64,000 bases of DNA from DASZIT01 sp963709665 (GTDB lineage Bacteria; Actinomycetota; Acidimicrobiia; Acidimicrobiales; RAAP-2): positions 1,364,001 through 1,428,000 of the forward strand of contig CAVPWU010000002.1 of the NCBI GenBank assembly GCA_963709665.1, in the 5' to 3' direction. The notes below the pieces were generated by a model, which saw only the letters and a program-made list of their open reading frames with translations, ran no database searches and was not told the DNA's origin. Made by a program: the position numbers and the translations under genes. Position 1 is the stretch's first letter, and each line of letters starts with the position of its first letter. Positions 53,432 to 62,807 of the stretch are shown here, piece by piece.

Positions 53432-54607
53432 CTAGCGCAGCGACCGGGGCAGGCCCAGGCCGAAGATGGCGATCAGATCGCGTTGGATCTCGTTGGTGCC
53501 GCCGCCGAAGGTCAGGATGACCAGGCTGCGGGCGTACATCTCGAGGCGTCCGGCCAGTACCGCCTCCGGGGTGCCCCGCTCGAGATAGCCAGCCGGGCCC
53601 ACCACCTCCATCAGGAGCCGGAAGGCCTCGAGGTAGAACTCGGTGCCGAACACCTTGATGGTGGAGGCGTCGGCCACGTCGAGCTGGCCCTGGGTGGCGG
53701 TCCACGCCACCTTCCAGTTGATGAGCTTCAGGAACTCCAGCCGGGCGTGGACCCGGGCCAGGTGGACCTGGACCCACTCCTGGTCGATCACCCGGCGCCC
53801 GTCGGCCAGCTTGGTGGCCTGGGCCCAGGCCCGGGTGTCCTCCAGCGACCGTTCGATGATCCCCGGCGCGCAGAGGGTGACCCGCTCGTGGTTGAGCTGG
53901 TTGGTGATCAGGGTCCAGCCGTTGTTCTCGCCGCCCACCAGGTTGGCGGCCGGCACCCGGACGTCCTCGTAGAACGTGTAGTTGATGTTGTGGTCGCCCA
54001 GCAGCTTCATCGGCACCACCTTGATGCCCGGGGTGTCCATGGGGACGATGAACATCGAGATGCCCTTGTGCTTGGAGGCCTCGGGGTCGGTGCGGGTGGC
54101 CAGCCAGATGTAGTCGGCGTCGCCGGCCAGCGAGGTGAAGATCTTCTGGCCGTTGATGACGTACTCGTCCCCGTCGCGCACCGCCCGGGTCTCGAGGGCG
54201 GCCAGGTCGGTGCCGGCGTTCGGCTCGGTGTAGCCGATGCAGAAGTGGATGTCGCCGGCCAGGATCTTGGGGAGGAAGAACTCCTTCTGCTCGTCGGTCC
54301 CGAAGTCCATGATGGTGGGACCCACGGTGTTGACGGTGAGCATGGGCACCGGGGCGCCGGCCCGCATCGACTCGTCGAAGAAGATGAACTGCTCGAGGGC
54401 CGACCGGCCCTGGCCCCCGTACTCGGTCGGCCACCCGATCCCCAGCCAGCCGTCGGTGGCCATCTGCTTGACCACCCGGCGCATGTCGGGGCCGACGCCG
54501 GCGCCGAGGTGCAGCTGCTCCTGCACCTCGGGGGTGAGGAGGTCGGCGTAGTACTCGCGCAGCTGGCGCTGGAGCGCCTGCTGCTCCTCGGTGTAGCCGA
54601 TCTCCAT
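53432..54607 (-). CDS. Acyl-CoA dehydrogenase, probable catalytic subunit of the pair
   Basis: A 391-residue ACAD: IGWPTEYGGQGRSALEQ, the FAD motif FCIGYTEPNAGTDLAAL, INGQKIFTSLAGDADYIW, and the C-terminal LTFGGGTNEIQRDLIAIFG. It is most like FadE26/FadE28-type large subunits. ATG 54607 has GGGAGGGG upstream. It is the first gene of the ACAD-ACAD-lipase unit, divergent from an acetyl-CoA acetyltransferase. A KstR-like palindrome lies in the shared promoter region. Confidence 0.88.
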   Translation of the reverse strand: MEIGYTEEQQALQRQLREYYADLLTPEVQEQLHLGAGVGPDMRRVVKQMATDGWLGIGWPTEYGGQGRSALEQFIFFDESMRAGAPVPMLTVNTVGPTIMDFGTDEQKEFFLPKILAGDIHFCIGYTEPNAGTDLAALETRAVRDGDEYVINGQKIFTSLAGDADYIWLATRTDPEASKHKGISMFIVPMDTPGIKVVPMKLLGDHNINYTFYEDVRVPAANLVGGENNGWTLITNQLNHERVTLCAPGIIERSLEDTRAWAQATKLADGRRVIDQEWVQVHLARVHARLEFLKLINWKVAWTATQGQLDVADASTIKVFGTEFYLEAFRLLMEVVGPAGYLERGTPEAVLAGRLEMYARSLVILTFGGGTNEIQRDLIAIFGLGLPRSLR

Positions 54608-54908
54608 CGTGTCCCCTCCCGTGCCTGGTCGGTCCGCCCACCCCCGTTCCGGACTGGGTCGGCGGGGCCCCGGTGGGGCCGTCACCGCCGGTCGGAGGCG
54701 GGGCAAAGCGGAACGCGTTCTATTCTGGCCGACGCAGCCGGTGGGCGCCAACGGCCGGACGGGTCCGGCACCCCGGCCGGTTACCGCCGGGTAGGGTGAC
54801 TGCCGGCTGGCCCGAGCGCCGGTCCGGGCGGTCACCGTCCGGACCGGGTGCGGGGCACTCGCCATCCGACCACTGCGGCGACCGCCGCCGAGACCTCAGG
54901 AGCACCGC
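54608..54908. promoter_or_regulatory. Divergent promoter region between the ACAD pair and thiolase genes
   Basis: About 300 nt without a gene. It holds the KstR-like operator (54709-54722), a TATTCT hexamer next to it (54721-54726), and a TAGGGT (54792-54797) that could be a -10 for the thiolase gene with a ~105-nt leader. Nothing else is recognised. Confidence 0.5.
54709..54722 (-). promoter_or_regulatory. KstR-like operator (TAGAACGCGTTCCG)
   Basis: On the minus strand the 14-mer matches the mycobacterial KstR consensus TnnAACnnGTTnnA at all fixed positions but the last. Its core GAACGCGTTC (54711-54720) is a perfect palindrome. It sits between divergent acyl-CoA dehydrogenase and thiolase genes, the kind of genes KstR controls. 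No kstR gene is in the window. Confidence 0.5.
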
Positions 54909-56114
54909 ATGCCCGAAGCCGTCATCGTCGCCACCGGACGCACCCCCATCGGCCGGGCGGTCAAGGGCTCCCTGAAGGACTGCCGGCCCGACGACCTGGC
55001 CGCCCTGGTCATCACCGAGGTCCTGGCCAAGCTCCCCCAGCTCGACCCCCAGACGGTGGAGGACGTCATCCTGGGCTGCGGGCAGCCCGGTGGCGAGGCC
55101 GGCTACAACGTGGCCCGGGTGGCCGCCCTCCTGGCCGGCCTCCCCGACGTGCCCGGCGTGACCGTCAACCGCTACTGCTCCTCCTCGCTCCAGTCCATCC
55201 GCATGGCCGCCCACGCCATCCGGGCCGGGGAGGGGGACGTGTTCGTGGCCGCCGGGGTGGAGGCGGTCAGCAGCTACCGGCACGGCGCCGCCGACACCGG
55301 ACCCCACAACCCGCTCTTCGCCGACGCCGAGGCCCGGACCGTCGACCGCAGCGCCGCCTTCACCGAGGCGTGGACCCCCCAGCCCGGCCTCCCCGACGTC
55401 TACATCGCCATGGGGCAGACCGCCGAGAACGTCGCCGAGTACAAGGGCGTCAGCCGCCAGGCCCAGGACGAGTTCGCCCTCCAGTCGCAGCAGCGGGCGG
55501 TGGCGGCCCAGGAGTCCGGGTTCTTCGACCGGGAGATCATCCCGGTCACCACCCCCGACGGCACCGTGGTGACCAAGGACGACGGCCCCCGGCCCGGCAC
55601 CACCCTCGAGGGCCTGGCCGGCCTCAAGCCGGTGTTCCGGGAGGGCGGCACCGTCACCGCCGGCAACGCCTGCCCCCTCAACGACGGGGCGGCGGCGGTC
55701 ATCGTGATGAGCGACACCCGGGCCCGGGAGCTGGGCATCACCCCCCTCGCCCGGGTGGTGGCCAGCGGGGTCACCGGGCTCAACCCCGAGATCATGGGCC
55801 TCGGACCGGTGGAGGCCATCCGTCAGGTGCTGGGCCGGGCCAAGATGACCATCGACGACATCGACCTGGTGGAGATCAACGAGGCGTTCGCCGCCCAGGT
55901 GGTCCCCTCCGCCCACGAGCTGGGGATCAGCTACGACAAGCTGAACGTCCGGGGCGGGGCCATCGCCCTCGGCCACCCCTTCGGCCAGACCGGTGCCCGC
56001 ATCATGACCACCCTCCTCAACGCCCTCGAGGACACCGACCAGACCTTCGGGCTGGAGTCGATGTGCGTGGGCGGGGGCCAGGGGATGGCCATGATCGTCG
56101 AACGCCTGTCCTAG
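54909..56114 (+). CDS. Acetyl-CoA acetyltransferase (thiolase), FadA5-like
   Basis: A 401-residue thiolase with all catalytic residues: nucleophilic Cys in VNRYCSSSLQS (~93), His in GGAIALGHPFGQTGAR and the second Cys in ESMCVGGGQG. The NEAF motif (EINEAFAAQ) is present. It cleaves 3-ketoacyl-CoA to acetyl-CoA plus a shortened acyl-CoA. The context of an ACAD pair, FadD-like ligases and a KstR-like operator suggests steroid or branched-acid side-chain degradation. It runs alone and converges with the ligase operon, 31 nt apart. Confidence 0.92.
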   Translation: MPEAVIVATGRTPIGRAVKGSLKDCRPDDLAALVITEVLAKLPQLDPQTVEDVILGCGQPGGEAGYNVARVAALLAGLPDVPGVTVNRYCSSSLQSIRMAAHAIRAGEGDVFVAAGVEAVSSYRHGAADTGPHNPLFADAEARTVDRSAAFTEAWTPQPGLPDVYIAMGQTAENVAEYKGVSRQAQDEFALQSQQRAVAAQESGFFDREIIPVTTPDGTVVTKDDGPRPGTTLEGLAGLKPVFREGGTVTAGNACPLNDGAAAVIVMSDTRARELGITPLARVVASGVTGLNPEIMGLGPVEAIRQVLGRAKMTIDDIDLVEINEAFAAQVVPSAHELGISYDKLNVRGGAIALGHPFGQTGARIMTTLLNALEDTDQTFGLESMCVGGGQGMAMIVERLS

Positions 56115-56145
56115 CCGGCTGATCAGCCCGGGGGCGTCCGAACCC

Positions 56146-57843
56146 TCAGCCGAGCAGCGCCTCGCGGCCGTGCTCGGCGAACTCCGCCCGCAGCGCCTCC
56201 ACCTCGCCGGGGGTCAGACGGGCGTACGCCCCGCCCCGCTCCGGCTGCCACCACACGGCGTCGTCGACCGTCCACCCCTGGCTCCGGAGGCGGTGCTTCT
56301 CCACCTTGTTGGAGGCGGTCAGCGGCATCGACGGGGTGATCCGGACGAAGCGCGGCATCCACTTGGTCCCGAGGTCGGGCTGCCCGTCGAGGAAGGCCCG
56401 GAAGTCGGCCGGGTCGAAGGAGGCGCCCGGCGCCAGCTCCAGCGCCGCCATCACCTGGTCGCCGGTCCGGGGGTCGGGCACCGGGTAGACGGCCGCCATC
56501 ACCGCCGGCGGGTACCGGGACACGATCCGCTCCACCGGCCCGGCGGCGAAGTTCTCGCTGTCCACCCGCAGCCAGTCCCCACCCCGGCCGGCGAAGTAGA
56601 GCCAGCCGTCGGCGTCGCGGTAGCCGAGATCGCCGCTCCAGTACCAGCCGTCCCGCAGTCGCTCGGCGTCGGCCTCCGGGTTGTTGTAGTAGCCCTCGAA
56701 GGCGGCCGACACGTTCCGGCCCACCAGCTCGCCGATGGCCCGGTCGGCATTGACCAGGCGGCCGGCGTCGTCGAACCGGGCCGGCGGGCACTCGAGCCGG
56801 GTGGCCGGGTCGACCACCGCCACGTCCACCCCGGGGGGCGGCACGCCGATGGAGTGGGGCGGGGTGTCCCCGGTCCGGCGGGTGGAGATGGCCCCCTCGC
56901 TCGACCCGTAGCTCTCCAGCAGCGGGCAGCCGAACCGCAGGCGGAACGCCTCCATGTCCCGGGCGGAGGCCTCGGTCCCGAAGCCCAGCTCCAGGGCGTT
57001 GTCCCGGTCGGCGTCGGTGGGCGGGGTGGCCAGGACGTAGGCCAGCGACCGGCCCACGTAGTTGAAGAAGGTGGCCCGGTGGCGGCGGACGTCGGGGAGG
57101 AAGCCGGTGGCCGAGAACCGCCGCCGCAGGGCCATGGTGGCCCCCACCCCCAGCACCGGGGCCCAGTTGGCCATCAGGGCGTTGCCGTGGAACAGCGGCA
57201 TGGCCTGGTAGGTCACCGACGCCCGGGTGATCCCGAACATCGGGGGGGTCCGCTCGGCGATGGAGGCCAGCCGACCCTGGGTGCACACCACCGCCTTGGG
57301 GGCGCCGGTGGAGCCCGAGGTGAAGAGGAGCAGCAGGCGGTCCCCGGGCGACGGCACCGCCGGGTCCTGCTCCAGTAGCACCCGGTCGAGCCGCTCCCGG
57401 TAGGAGGGGTCGTCGATCAGCAGCACCCGGTCGGGCCCGACCCCGAGGTCCAGCCCCTCGAGCAGGGGCTGGTGGTCCCGGTCGGTGACCACCAGCTGGC
57501 AGTCGGTGTGCCGGATGTCGTGGGCCAGCGCCTCCCCGCGGCGGGTGGGGTTGATCCCCACCACCGCCGCCCCGGCCAGGGCGGCCCCGGCGATCAGCCA
57601 CAGGTACTCGGGCAGGTTGTCGAGGAGCACCCCGACGTGGAACGGGCCCGGCCGGCGGAGCCCCACCAGCAGCCCGGCCCGGCGCTCGGCCGCCGCCACC
57701 AGCTCCGCCCAGCTGTACCGCTCACCCTCGAAGAGCAGGGCGGGGTGGTGGTCGTCGGCCCGGGCGCGCAGCAGCCGGGCCACGGTCTCCGCCGGGGGGT
57801 GGCCGCCGGCCGGTCCCCGGTCGGGCTCAGATGGTGAGGCCAC
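56146..57843 (-). CDS. AMP-binding long-chain/steroid acyl-CoA ligase (FadD17-like)
   Basis: A 565-residue adenylate-forming ligase: P-loop LLLFTSGSTGAPKAVV (~165-180), YGSSEGAIS, the hinge-side GWYWSGDLGYRDADGWLYFAGRGGDW, and the C-terminal catalytic Lys in LTASNKVEKHRL. It activates a carboxylic acid with ATP and loads CoA. The overall pattern resembles mycobacterial FadD17, linked to steroid side-chain intermediates. GTG 57843 overlaps the upstream SDR stop by 17 nt. It is the last gene of a five-gene overlapping operon. Confidence 0.88.
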   Translation of the reverse strand: MASPSEPDRGPAGGHPPAETVARLLRARADDHHPALLFEGERYSWAELVAAAERRAGLLVGLRRPGPFHVGVLLDNLPEYLWLIAGAALAGAAVVGINPTRRGEALAHDIRHTDCQLVVTDRDHQPLLEGLDLGVGPDRVLLIDDPSYRERLDRVLLEQDPAVPSPGDRLLLLFTSGSTGAPKAVVCTQGRLASIAERTPPMFGITRASVTYQAMPLFHGNALMANWAPVLGVGATMALRRRFSATGFLPDVRRHRATFFNYVGRSLAYVLATPPTDADRDNALELGFGTEASARDMEAFRLRFGCPLLESYGSSEGAISTRRTGDTPPHSIGVPPPGVDVAVVDPATRLECPPARFDDAGRLVNADRAIGELVGRNVSAAFEGYYNNPEADAERLRDGWYWSGDLGYRDADGWLYFAGRGGDWLRVDSENFAAGPVERIVSRYPPAVMAAVYPVPDPRTGDQVMAALELAPGASFDPADFRAFLDGQPDLGTKWMPRFVRITPSMPLTASNKVEKHRLRSQGWTVDDAVWWQPERGGAYARLTPGEVEALRAEFAEHGREALLG

Positions 57844-58657
57844 CGTCGACCGACAGCACCGCCCCGGTGGTGTACGACGACTCGTCGGAGGCGAGGAAGG
57901 CGATGGAGCCGGCCATCTCCGCCGGGGTGGCGAACCCGAGCGGCGACATGATCTTGCTCAGCTCCTTGAAGTCGGCGCCCTCGGGCAGGCCGAAGGAGCC
58001 GATCAGCGGGGTGTCCACCCCGCCGGGGGCCACCACGTTGACCCGCACCCCGCGGGCCAGGTACTCGGCGGCCAGGGCCTTGGAGAACATCAGGACGCCC
58101 GCCTTGGACGCGCAGTAGGCGGCGGAGTAGGACTGGCCCATCAGGGCGGTGTTGGAGGCCACGTTGACGATGTTCCCGCCGTTCTCCAACAGGTAGGGCA
58201 GGGTGGCCCGGCAGATGAGGAAGGGCCCGGTGAGGTTGACGGCCAGGATCTGCTGCCACCTCTCGAGCGGCATCTCGGTGGTGTTGTAGAAGCCGCCGAT
58301 GCCGGCCACGTTGGCCACCACGTGGGGAGCCCCCAACGACGCCACCACCGCCTCCACCGTGGTGGTCACCGACTCCTCGGAGGTCACGTCGCAGGCGAAG
58401 GCCCGGGCCGTCCCGCCGTCGGACCCGATCATGTCGACGGTGGCCTGCAGGCCCGTCTCGGAGATGTCGAGGGCGGCCACCGCCGCCCCCTCGGCGGCCA
58501 GCCGGGCGGCCACCGCCTGGCCGATGCCGGAGCCGGCCCCGGTGACCAGGGCCACCTTCCCCTCGAACCGGCGGCCGGCGAAGCCCTTGATGGAGGCGTT
58601 GGCGGCGTCGTGCTCGCTGCCCCCCTCGCCGAGTGTGACCCTCTGGATCGGGCTCAT
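57827..58657 (-). CDS. SDR family oxidoreductase
   Basis: A 276-residue FabG-like dehydrogenase with a ~30-residue N-terminal extension. Motifs are KVALVTGAGSGIGQAVAARL, VANVAGIGG in place of NNAG, AAYCASKAG and the C-terminal AVLSVDGGLTI. It would oxidise a hydroxyacyl or hydroxysteroid intermediate. ATG 58657 forms an ATGA overlap with the stop of the upstream ligase. It sits between two acyl-CoA ligases in the operon. Confidence 0.87.
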   Translation of the reverse strand: MSPIQRVTLGEGGSEHDAANASIKGFAGRRFEGKVALVTGAGSGIGQAVAARLAAEGAAVAALDISETGLQATVDMIGSDGGTARAFACDVTSEESVTTTVEAVVASLGAPHVVANVAGIGGFYNTTEMPLERWQQILAVNLTGPFLICRATLPYLLENGGNIVNVASNTALMGQSYSAAYCASKAGVLMFSKALAAEYLARGVRVNVVAPGGVDTPLIGSFGLPEGADFKELSKIMSPLGFATPAEMAGSIAFLASDESSYTTGAVLSVDGGLTI

Positions 58658-60267
58658 GCTGGTCTCCCTGTGGTTGGTGTGGGTGCGAACTGCTCGCGCA
58701 GCTTGTGCTTCAGGATCTTGCCCGCCGGATTGCGGGGGACGACGTCGACCAGCTCCAGCTGCTCGGGGACCGCCTGGACCCGCAGGCCCCGACCGGTGAG
58801 GAACGCCCCCATCCCGGCCAGGTCGAGCGTCTGGCCGTCCTGGAGGGCCACCACCGCGCAGGCCCGCTCCCCGGTCTTGGGGTCGGGGAGCCCGATGACG
58901 GCCACGTCGGCCACCGACGGGTGGTGGTAGAGGAGGTCCTCCACCTCCTTGGCGGAGATGTTCTCGCCGTGCCGGATGATGATGTCCTTCAGCCGACCGG
59001 TGATGGTCACGAACCCCTCGGCGTCGACGATGCCCAGGTCGCCGCTGCGGAAGAACCCGTCCTCGTCGAAGGCGTCGGCGTCCAGCGAGGGGTCGAGGTA
59101 GCCCCGGATGACCTGGTGGCCCTTCAGCCGGATCTCCCCCTCCACCCCGGCCGGCGCCTCGGTGCCGTCGGGGGCCACCACCTTGAGGGTCACCCCCGGG
59201 GTGGGGGGTCCCTCGGTGTCGGCCAGCTTCTGGTCGGGGTCGGTGGTCCGGGCCATCACCACGATGGGGGCCTCGGTGAGGCCGTAGCCGGAGACGATGC
59301 CGATGCCGCCGATCTCCGCCTTCAGGTCGTAGTGGAGCTGGGGCGGCTTGGGGGCCCCGCCCCCCGGGTAGGTGCGGATGGCCGGGAAGAGCGATCCCTC
59401 GCCCTTGGCCCGCTGGGCGGCCAGGTAGGCCAGGTGGAACGGGGTGCCCGAGCCGGCCTGGGTCACCCCGTTGGCGGCCAGGAAGGCCGGGGTGCCCACC
59501 GGGTCGAAGGCCTCGGTGACCAGCAGGGTGCAGCCGGACACCAGCGCCCCCATCAGCCACCCGATGCCACCGATGTGGGTGAAGGGGAAGACCAGGGCGG
59601 CCCGGTCGTCGGGGCGGAGGTCGAGGCACTCGGACATGGACAGGGCGGAGGCCAGCACCGTGAGGTCGGTGTGCTGGGCGCCCTTGGGGTCGGCGGTGGT
59701 CCCCGAGGTGTAGAAGAGCCACCGCACCGGGGCGTCGGCCGCCCGGGTGGGCAGCGGCGGCACCGGGGGGAGGTCGGCGGGGTCCCCCTCGGGGAGGGCA
59801 CGGTCGGCCACCAGCACCGACAGCCCCGGCCGGCCGGCGGCGATCTCCTCGGCCATGGCCCGGAAGTCGAAGCCGCGGTAGGTGGTGGGCACCACCAGCA
59901 GGGCGGCCCGGCTCTGCTCGGTGATGAAGCCCACCTCCCGGCCCCGGTAGATGGGGATCAGGGGGTTCTGCCGGGCGCCCAGGCGGGCCAGGGCCCCCAC
60001 CAGCACCAGCGACTCGATCCAGGTGGGGAGCTCCCAGCTGACGCTGGTCCCCTCCCCCACCCCGTACCCGGCGGCCAGCCCGGCGGCGGCCACCCGGCAG
60101 GCCTGCCGGTATCCGGCGAAGGTCAGCTCCCGGTCGGCGTCGTCGTGCGCCAGCACCGCCTCGGGGGTGGCGTCGGCCCGCCGCTCGATCAGCTCCCACA
60201 GGGAGGGCGCCCCCAGCCACCCCCGGGCGGCGGTGCGCCGGTCCAGCTCGTCGAGGAACTCCGTCAC
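58654..60267 (-). CDS. AMP-binding acyl-CoA synthetase (class I adenylate-forming)
   Basis: A 537-residue ligase: RWLFYTSGTTADPKGAQHT (P-loop), FPFTHIGGIGWLMG, SGYGLTEAPI, GFFRSGDLGIVDAEGFVTITGR, and the catalytic Lys in NPAGKILKHKLR. It resembles medium-chain/cyclohexanecarboxylate-type CoA ligases. GTG 60267 overlaps the preceding stop (GTGA) and its own stop overlaps the SDR start (ATGA). The large upstream extension of this frame runs through the neighbouring gene and is not coding. Confidence 0.88.
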   Translation of the reverse strand: MTEFLDELDRRTAARGWLGAPSLWELIERRADATPEAVLAHDDADRELTFAGYRQACRVAAAGLAAGYGVGEGTSVSWELPTWIESLVLVGALARLGARQNPLIPIYRGREVGFITEQSRAALLVVPTTYRGFDFRAMAEEIAAGRPGLSVLVADRALPEGDPADLPPVPPLPTRAADAPVRWLFYTSGTTADPKGAQHTDLTVLASALSMSECLDLRPDDRAALVFPFTHIGGIGWLMGALVSGCTLLVTEAFDPVGTPAFLAANGVTQAGSGTPFHLAYLAAQRAKGEGSLFPAIRTYPGGGAPKPPQLHYDLKAEIGGIGIVSGYGLTEAPIVVMARTTDPDQKLADTEGPPTPGVTLKVVAPDGTEAPAGVEGEIRLKGHQVIRGYLDPSLDADAFDEDGFFRSGDLGIVDAEGFVTITGRLKDIIIRHGENISAKEVEDLLYHHPSVADVAVIGLPDPKTGERACAVVALQDGQTLDLAGMGAFLTGRGLRVQAVPEQLELVDVVPRNPAGKILKHKLREQFAPTPTTGRPA

Positions 60268-61106
60268 TGCGCACCTCCCGCCCACAGCCGGTCGGTGTAG
60301 GTGTCGGTCCCCGGCACGGTGCCGACGAACGGGGACGCCCAGACCAGGGTGCCCAGGCCGGACGCCTCGACGGCGGCCGCCTGCCCGCCGAACAGGGTGT
60401 CCCACGAGGCACCCGGCTCCTCGTCGAGGAACCACAGGTAGGCCAGCCGGCGCTCCACCCCCTCGTCGCGGGGGACGTCGCCGGGGGCGTCGGCCAGCAG
60501 GGGCAGCGGGGTCAGGCCCAGCACCGAGGCGGCGGGCGACCCCGGGAGCACCGTCGGCAGATAGGTGCGTCGGTACCACTCGTCGAGATCGGCGGCCGCC
60601 ACCCCGTCGGCGGCGGAGAGGAACACCGAGACCAGGCCGGGGAACCGGTGGTCGAGGGTGAGCTCGGCGGGCACCCCGTCCTCCTCCCGCCGCTCCTCCC
60701 AGCCGAAGCGGTAGAGCCCGGTGTGGACGTGGTCCCGCTCCTCGAACATCCGGCCGGCGGCGTGGAGGGCGTTCACCTGGTCCACCGCCCACCGGTTCCA
60801 CTCGTCGTGGTGGCCGGCGAGCACGTAGTAGACGCCCAGGTAGGAGCCGACCTGGGCGTCGGGGCTGATGGCGGTGGGACCCGAGGGCAGCCGGAGCGCC
60901 TTCAGGTCGGCGGTGGCCACGAAGCGGGCGCCGGCGAAGTTGTAGGCGCCGATCTGGCAGCCGGCGTAGAAGTGGTCCCGCTCGTACCACCGGTTGTAGG
61001 CCACCTCGTGCCCCCGGTGGGGCTCCACCAGCGTGAACAGCAGGGTGCCCAGGCGGATCGGGTCGTCGGTGACACCTCCGGTAGCGGGGGTCGAGTGTCC
61101 GGTCAT
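60264..61106 (-). CDS. Conserved-looking hypothetical protein, possible duplicated dimeric alpha/beta-barrel fold
   Basis: Not firmly recognised; 280 residues. Two segments look like repeated small-barrel modules: LGTLLFTLVEPHRGHEVAYNRWYERDHFYAG in the N-half and FPGLVSVFLSAADGVAAADLDEWYRRTYLP in the C-half, each strand-helix with an N/EWY(E/R)R core as in EthD-like proteins. It has no signal peptide or membrane helix. It is embedded between two AMP-forming ligases with 4-nt overlaps on both sides, so it should act in the same pathway. An EthD-type oxygenase-helper or lyase role is only a guess. Confidence 0.6.
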   Translation of the reverse strand: MTGHSTPATGGVTDDPIRLGTLLFTLVEPHRGHEVAYNRWYERDHFYAGCQIGAYNFAGARFVATADLKALRLPSGPTAISPDAQVGSYLGVYYVLAGHHDEWNRWAVDQVNALHAAGRMFEERDHVHTGLYRFGWEERREEDGVPAELTLDHRFPGLVSVFLSAADGVAAADLDEWYRRTYLPTVLPGSPAASVLGLTPLPLLADAPGDVPRDEGVERRLAYLWFLDEEPGASWDTLFGGQAAAVEASGLGTLVWASPFVGTVPGTDTYTDRLWAGGAQ

Positions 61107-62719
61107 GGTGCGCTCACCTTTCGTCGGTCGGTGCGGTCGGTCCCCTCGGCCACCAGCTCGGCGGCCCGGGCGCCCAGCGCCCGCTTGTCCACCTTCAACA
61201 TGGAGGTGAGGGGCAGTGCCTCCACCCGGACCAGCCGGTCGGGCGCCTTGTAGTCGGCGAGGGAGCCGGCGACCCATCCCCGCAACTCGGCCAGCAGGGG
61301 TCCGTCGCCGGGGTCGGCGCCGGGTGCCGCCACCACGAAGGCCACCCCGATCTCCCCCAGCACCGGGTCGGGGGCCCCCACCACCGCCGCCTGGTCCACC
61401 GACGGATGGGCGGTGAGGGCGGCCTCCACCTCGGCCGGGTAGACGTTGTAGCCGCCCCGGTGGTAGAGCTCGTTGGCCCGGCCCACCAGGTGGAGGTTGC
61501 CCTCGGGGTCCTGGTAGCCGTAGTCGCCGGTGGTCAGCCAGCCGTCGTCGCCCAGCACCGACCGGGTGGTGTCGGCATCGAAGCACACGCCCTCGGCCCC
61601 CGGGCCCGTCGGGGGGCCACCCCAGTAGCCGAGCATCACCGCCGCCGACCGGAGCCGGACCCGGCCCACGTCGCCCCCGGCCACCCGGGTGCCGTCGTCG
61701 TCCACCAGGGCCAGCTCCACCCCGGGCACCGGTCGGCCGACGGTGACCGCCACCGCCCGGTCGGGGTCGCCGGGGACGGTGCCCGTCCCCAGGGAGGCCT
61801 CGGTCGACGTGTACCGGACCACCACCGGCACCCCCAGCCGGCGGCGCACCTCGGCCACCAGCTCGGCCGGCATCCGGGAGGCCCCGGTTCCCGCCACCCG
61901 CAGGGCGGAGAGGTCGGCGTCGTCGAGGGTCGGCTCGGCCATGACCAGGGCCCACTGGGTCGGCACCCCCTGGGCCACCGTCACCCGCTCCCCGGCCATC
62001 ACCGCCACCGCCTCGGCGGCCCGCCACGGGGTGGGGCTGATGACGGTGGTCACCCCGTTGGCCACCTCGTCCCAGGTCCGGGTCATGGTGCCGACGTGGG
62101 CGAAGGGCAGGGGTGACAGCCGGCGGTCGCCGGGCTCGGAGAGGGGGTCGGCACCGGCCGCCACCGCCGCCAGGCTGCGGTGGTCGAAGACCGCCCCCTT
62201 GGGCAGGCCGGTGGTGCCACTGGTCCACACCACCGCCACCGGGTCGGTGGGCTCGAGGTCGGGGAAGGCGGCGGGCGGCGGGCCGGTCGCCGCCGCCAGG
62301 GCCTCCGACCGTCGCACCAGGACGCCGGCCGGCCCGACGGGGTCGTCCACCCCGTCGTCGACCACGGTGACCACCGGACGGGTCCGGTCCAGGATGGAGC
62401 GCACCTCCCCGGTCCCCAGCCGGGGGTTGATGCCCGAGGTGATCGCCCCCAGTCGGGCGGCGGCGGCGTAGACGACCATGTAGTCGGAGGAGGAGGGCAG
62501 CACCAGGGCGACCACCGAGCCCCGGTCCACGCCGTGGGAGGCCAGCAGGCCGGCCACCCCGTCGGCGGCCCGGTCCCACTCGGCGAAGGTCAGCGAGCGA
62601 CGTGGCCGACCGCCCACCGCCGGCTCCACGAACGCCTCGACCCCCGGGTTGGCGGTGGCGGCGGCGCGCAGCACGTCCACCACCGTCCGGAGCTCCCCCT
62701 CGATCTGACGCACCGTCAT
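61103..62719 (-). CDS. AMP-binding acyl-CoA ligase
   Basis: A 538-residue adenylate-forming enzyme: VAVVWTSGTTGLPKGAVFDH (P-loop), VVRYTSTEASLGTG, GWLTTGDYGYQDPEGNLHLVGR, GGYNVYPAEVEAAL and the catalytic Lys in TSMLKVDKRAL. It is the first gene of the overlapping five-gene operon. ATG 62719 lies ten bases after a minus-strand TACAGT (62735-62730), so the leader is very short. The acid it activates is unknown; a steroid, terpenoid or aromatic acid fits the neighbourhood. Confidence 0.88.
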   Translation of the reverse strand: MTVRQIEGELRTVVDVLRAAATANPGVEAFVEPAVGGRPRRSLTFAEWDRAADGVAGLLASHGVDRGSVVALVLPSSSDYMVVYAAAARLGAITSGINPRLGTGEVRSILDRTRPVVTVVDDGVDDPVGPAGVLVRRSEALAAATGPPPAAFPDLEPTDPVAVVWTSGTTGLPKGAVFDHRSLAAVAAGADPLSEPGDRRLSPLPFAHVGTMTRTWDEVANGVTTVISPTPWRAAEAVAVMAGERVTVAQGVPTQWALVMAEPTLDDADLSALRVAGTGASRMPAELVAEVRRRLGVPVVVRYTSTEASLGTGTVPGDPDRAVAVTVGRPVPGVELALVDDDGTRVAGGDVGRVRLRSAAVMLGYWGGPPTGPGAEGVCFDADTTRSVLGDDGWLTTGDYGYQDPEGNLHLVGRANELYHRGGYNVYPAEVEAALTAHPSVDQAAVVGAPDPVLGEIGVAFVVAAPGADPGDGPLLAELRGWVAGSLADYKAPDRLVRVEALPLTSMLKVDKRALGARAAELVAEGTDRTDRRKVSAP

Positions 62720-62807
62720 ATCGCCGCCGACTGTAACAGGGCGCCCACCGCCCCCGGCCGGTCGGCGGCGCCGACCGGGGGGCCTCCCGGGGGACGGCCC
62801 GGACCGG

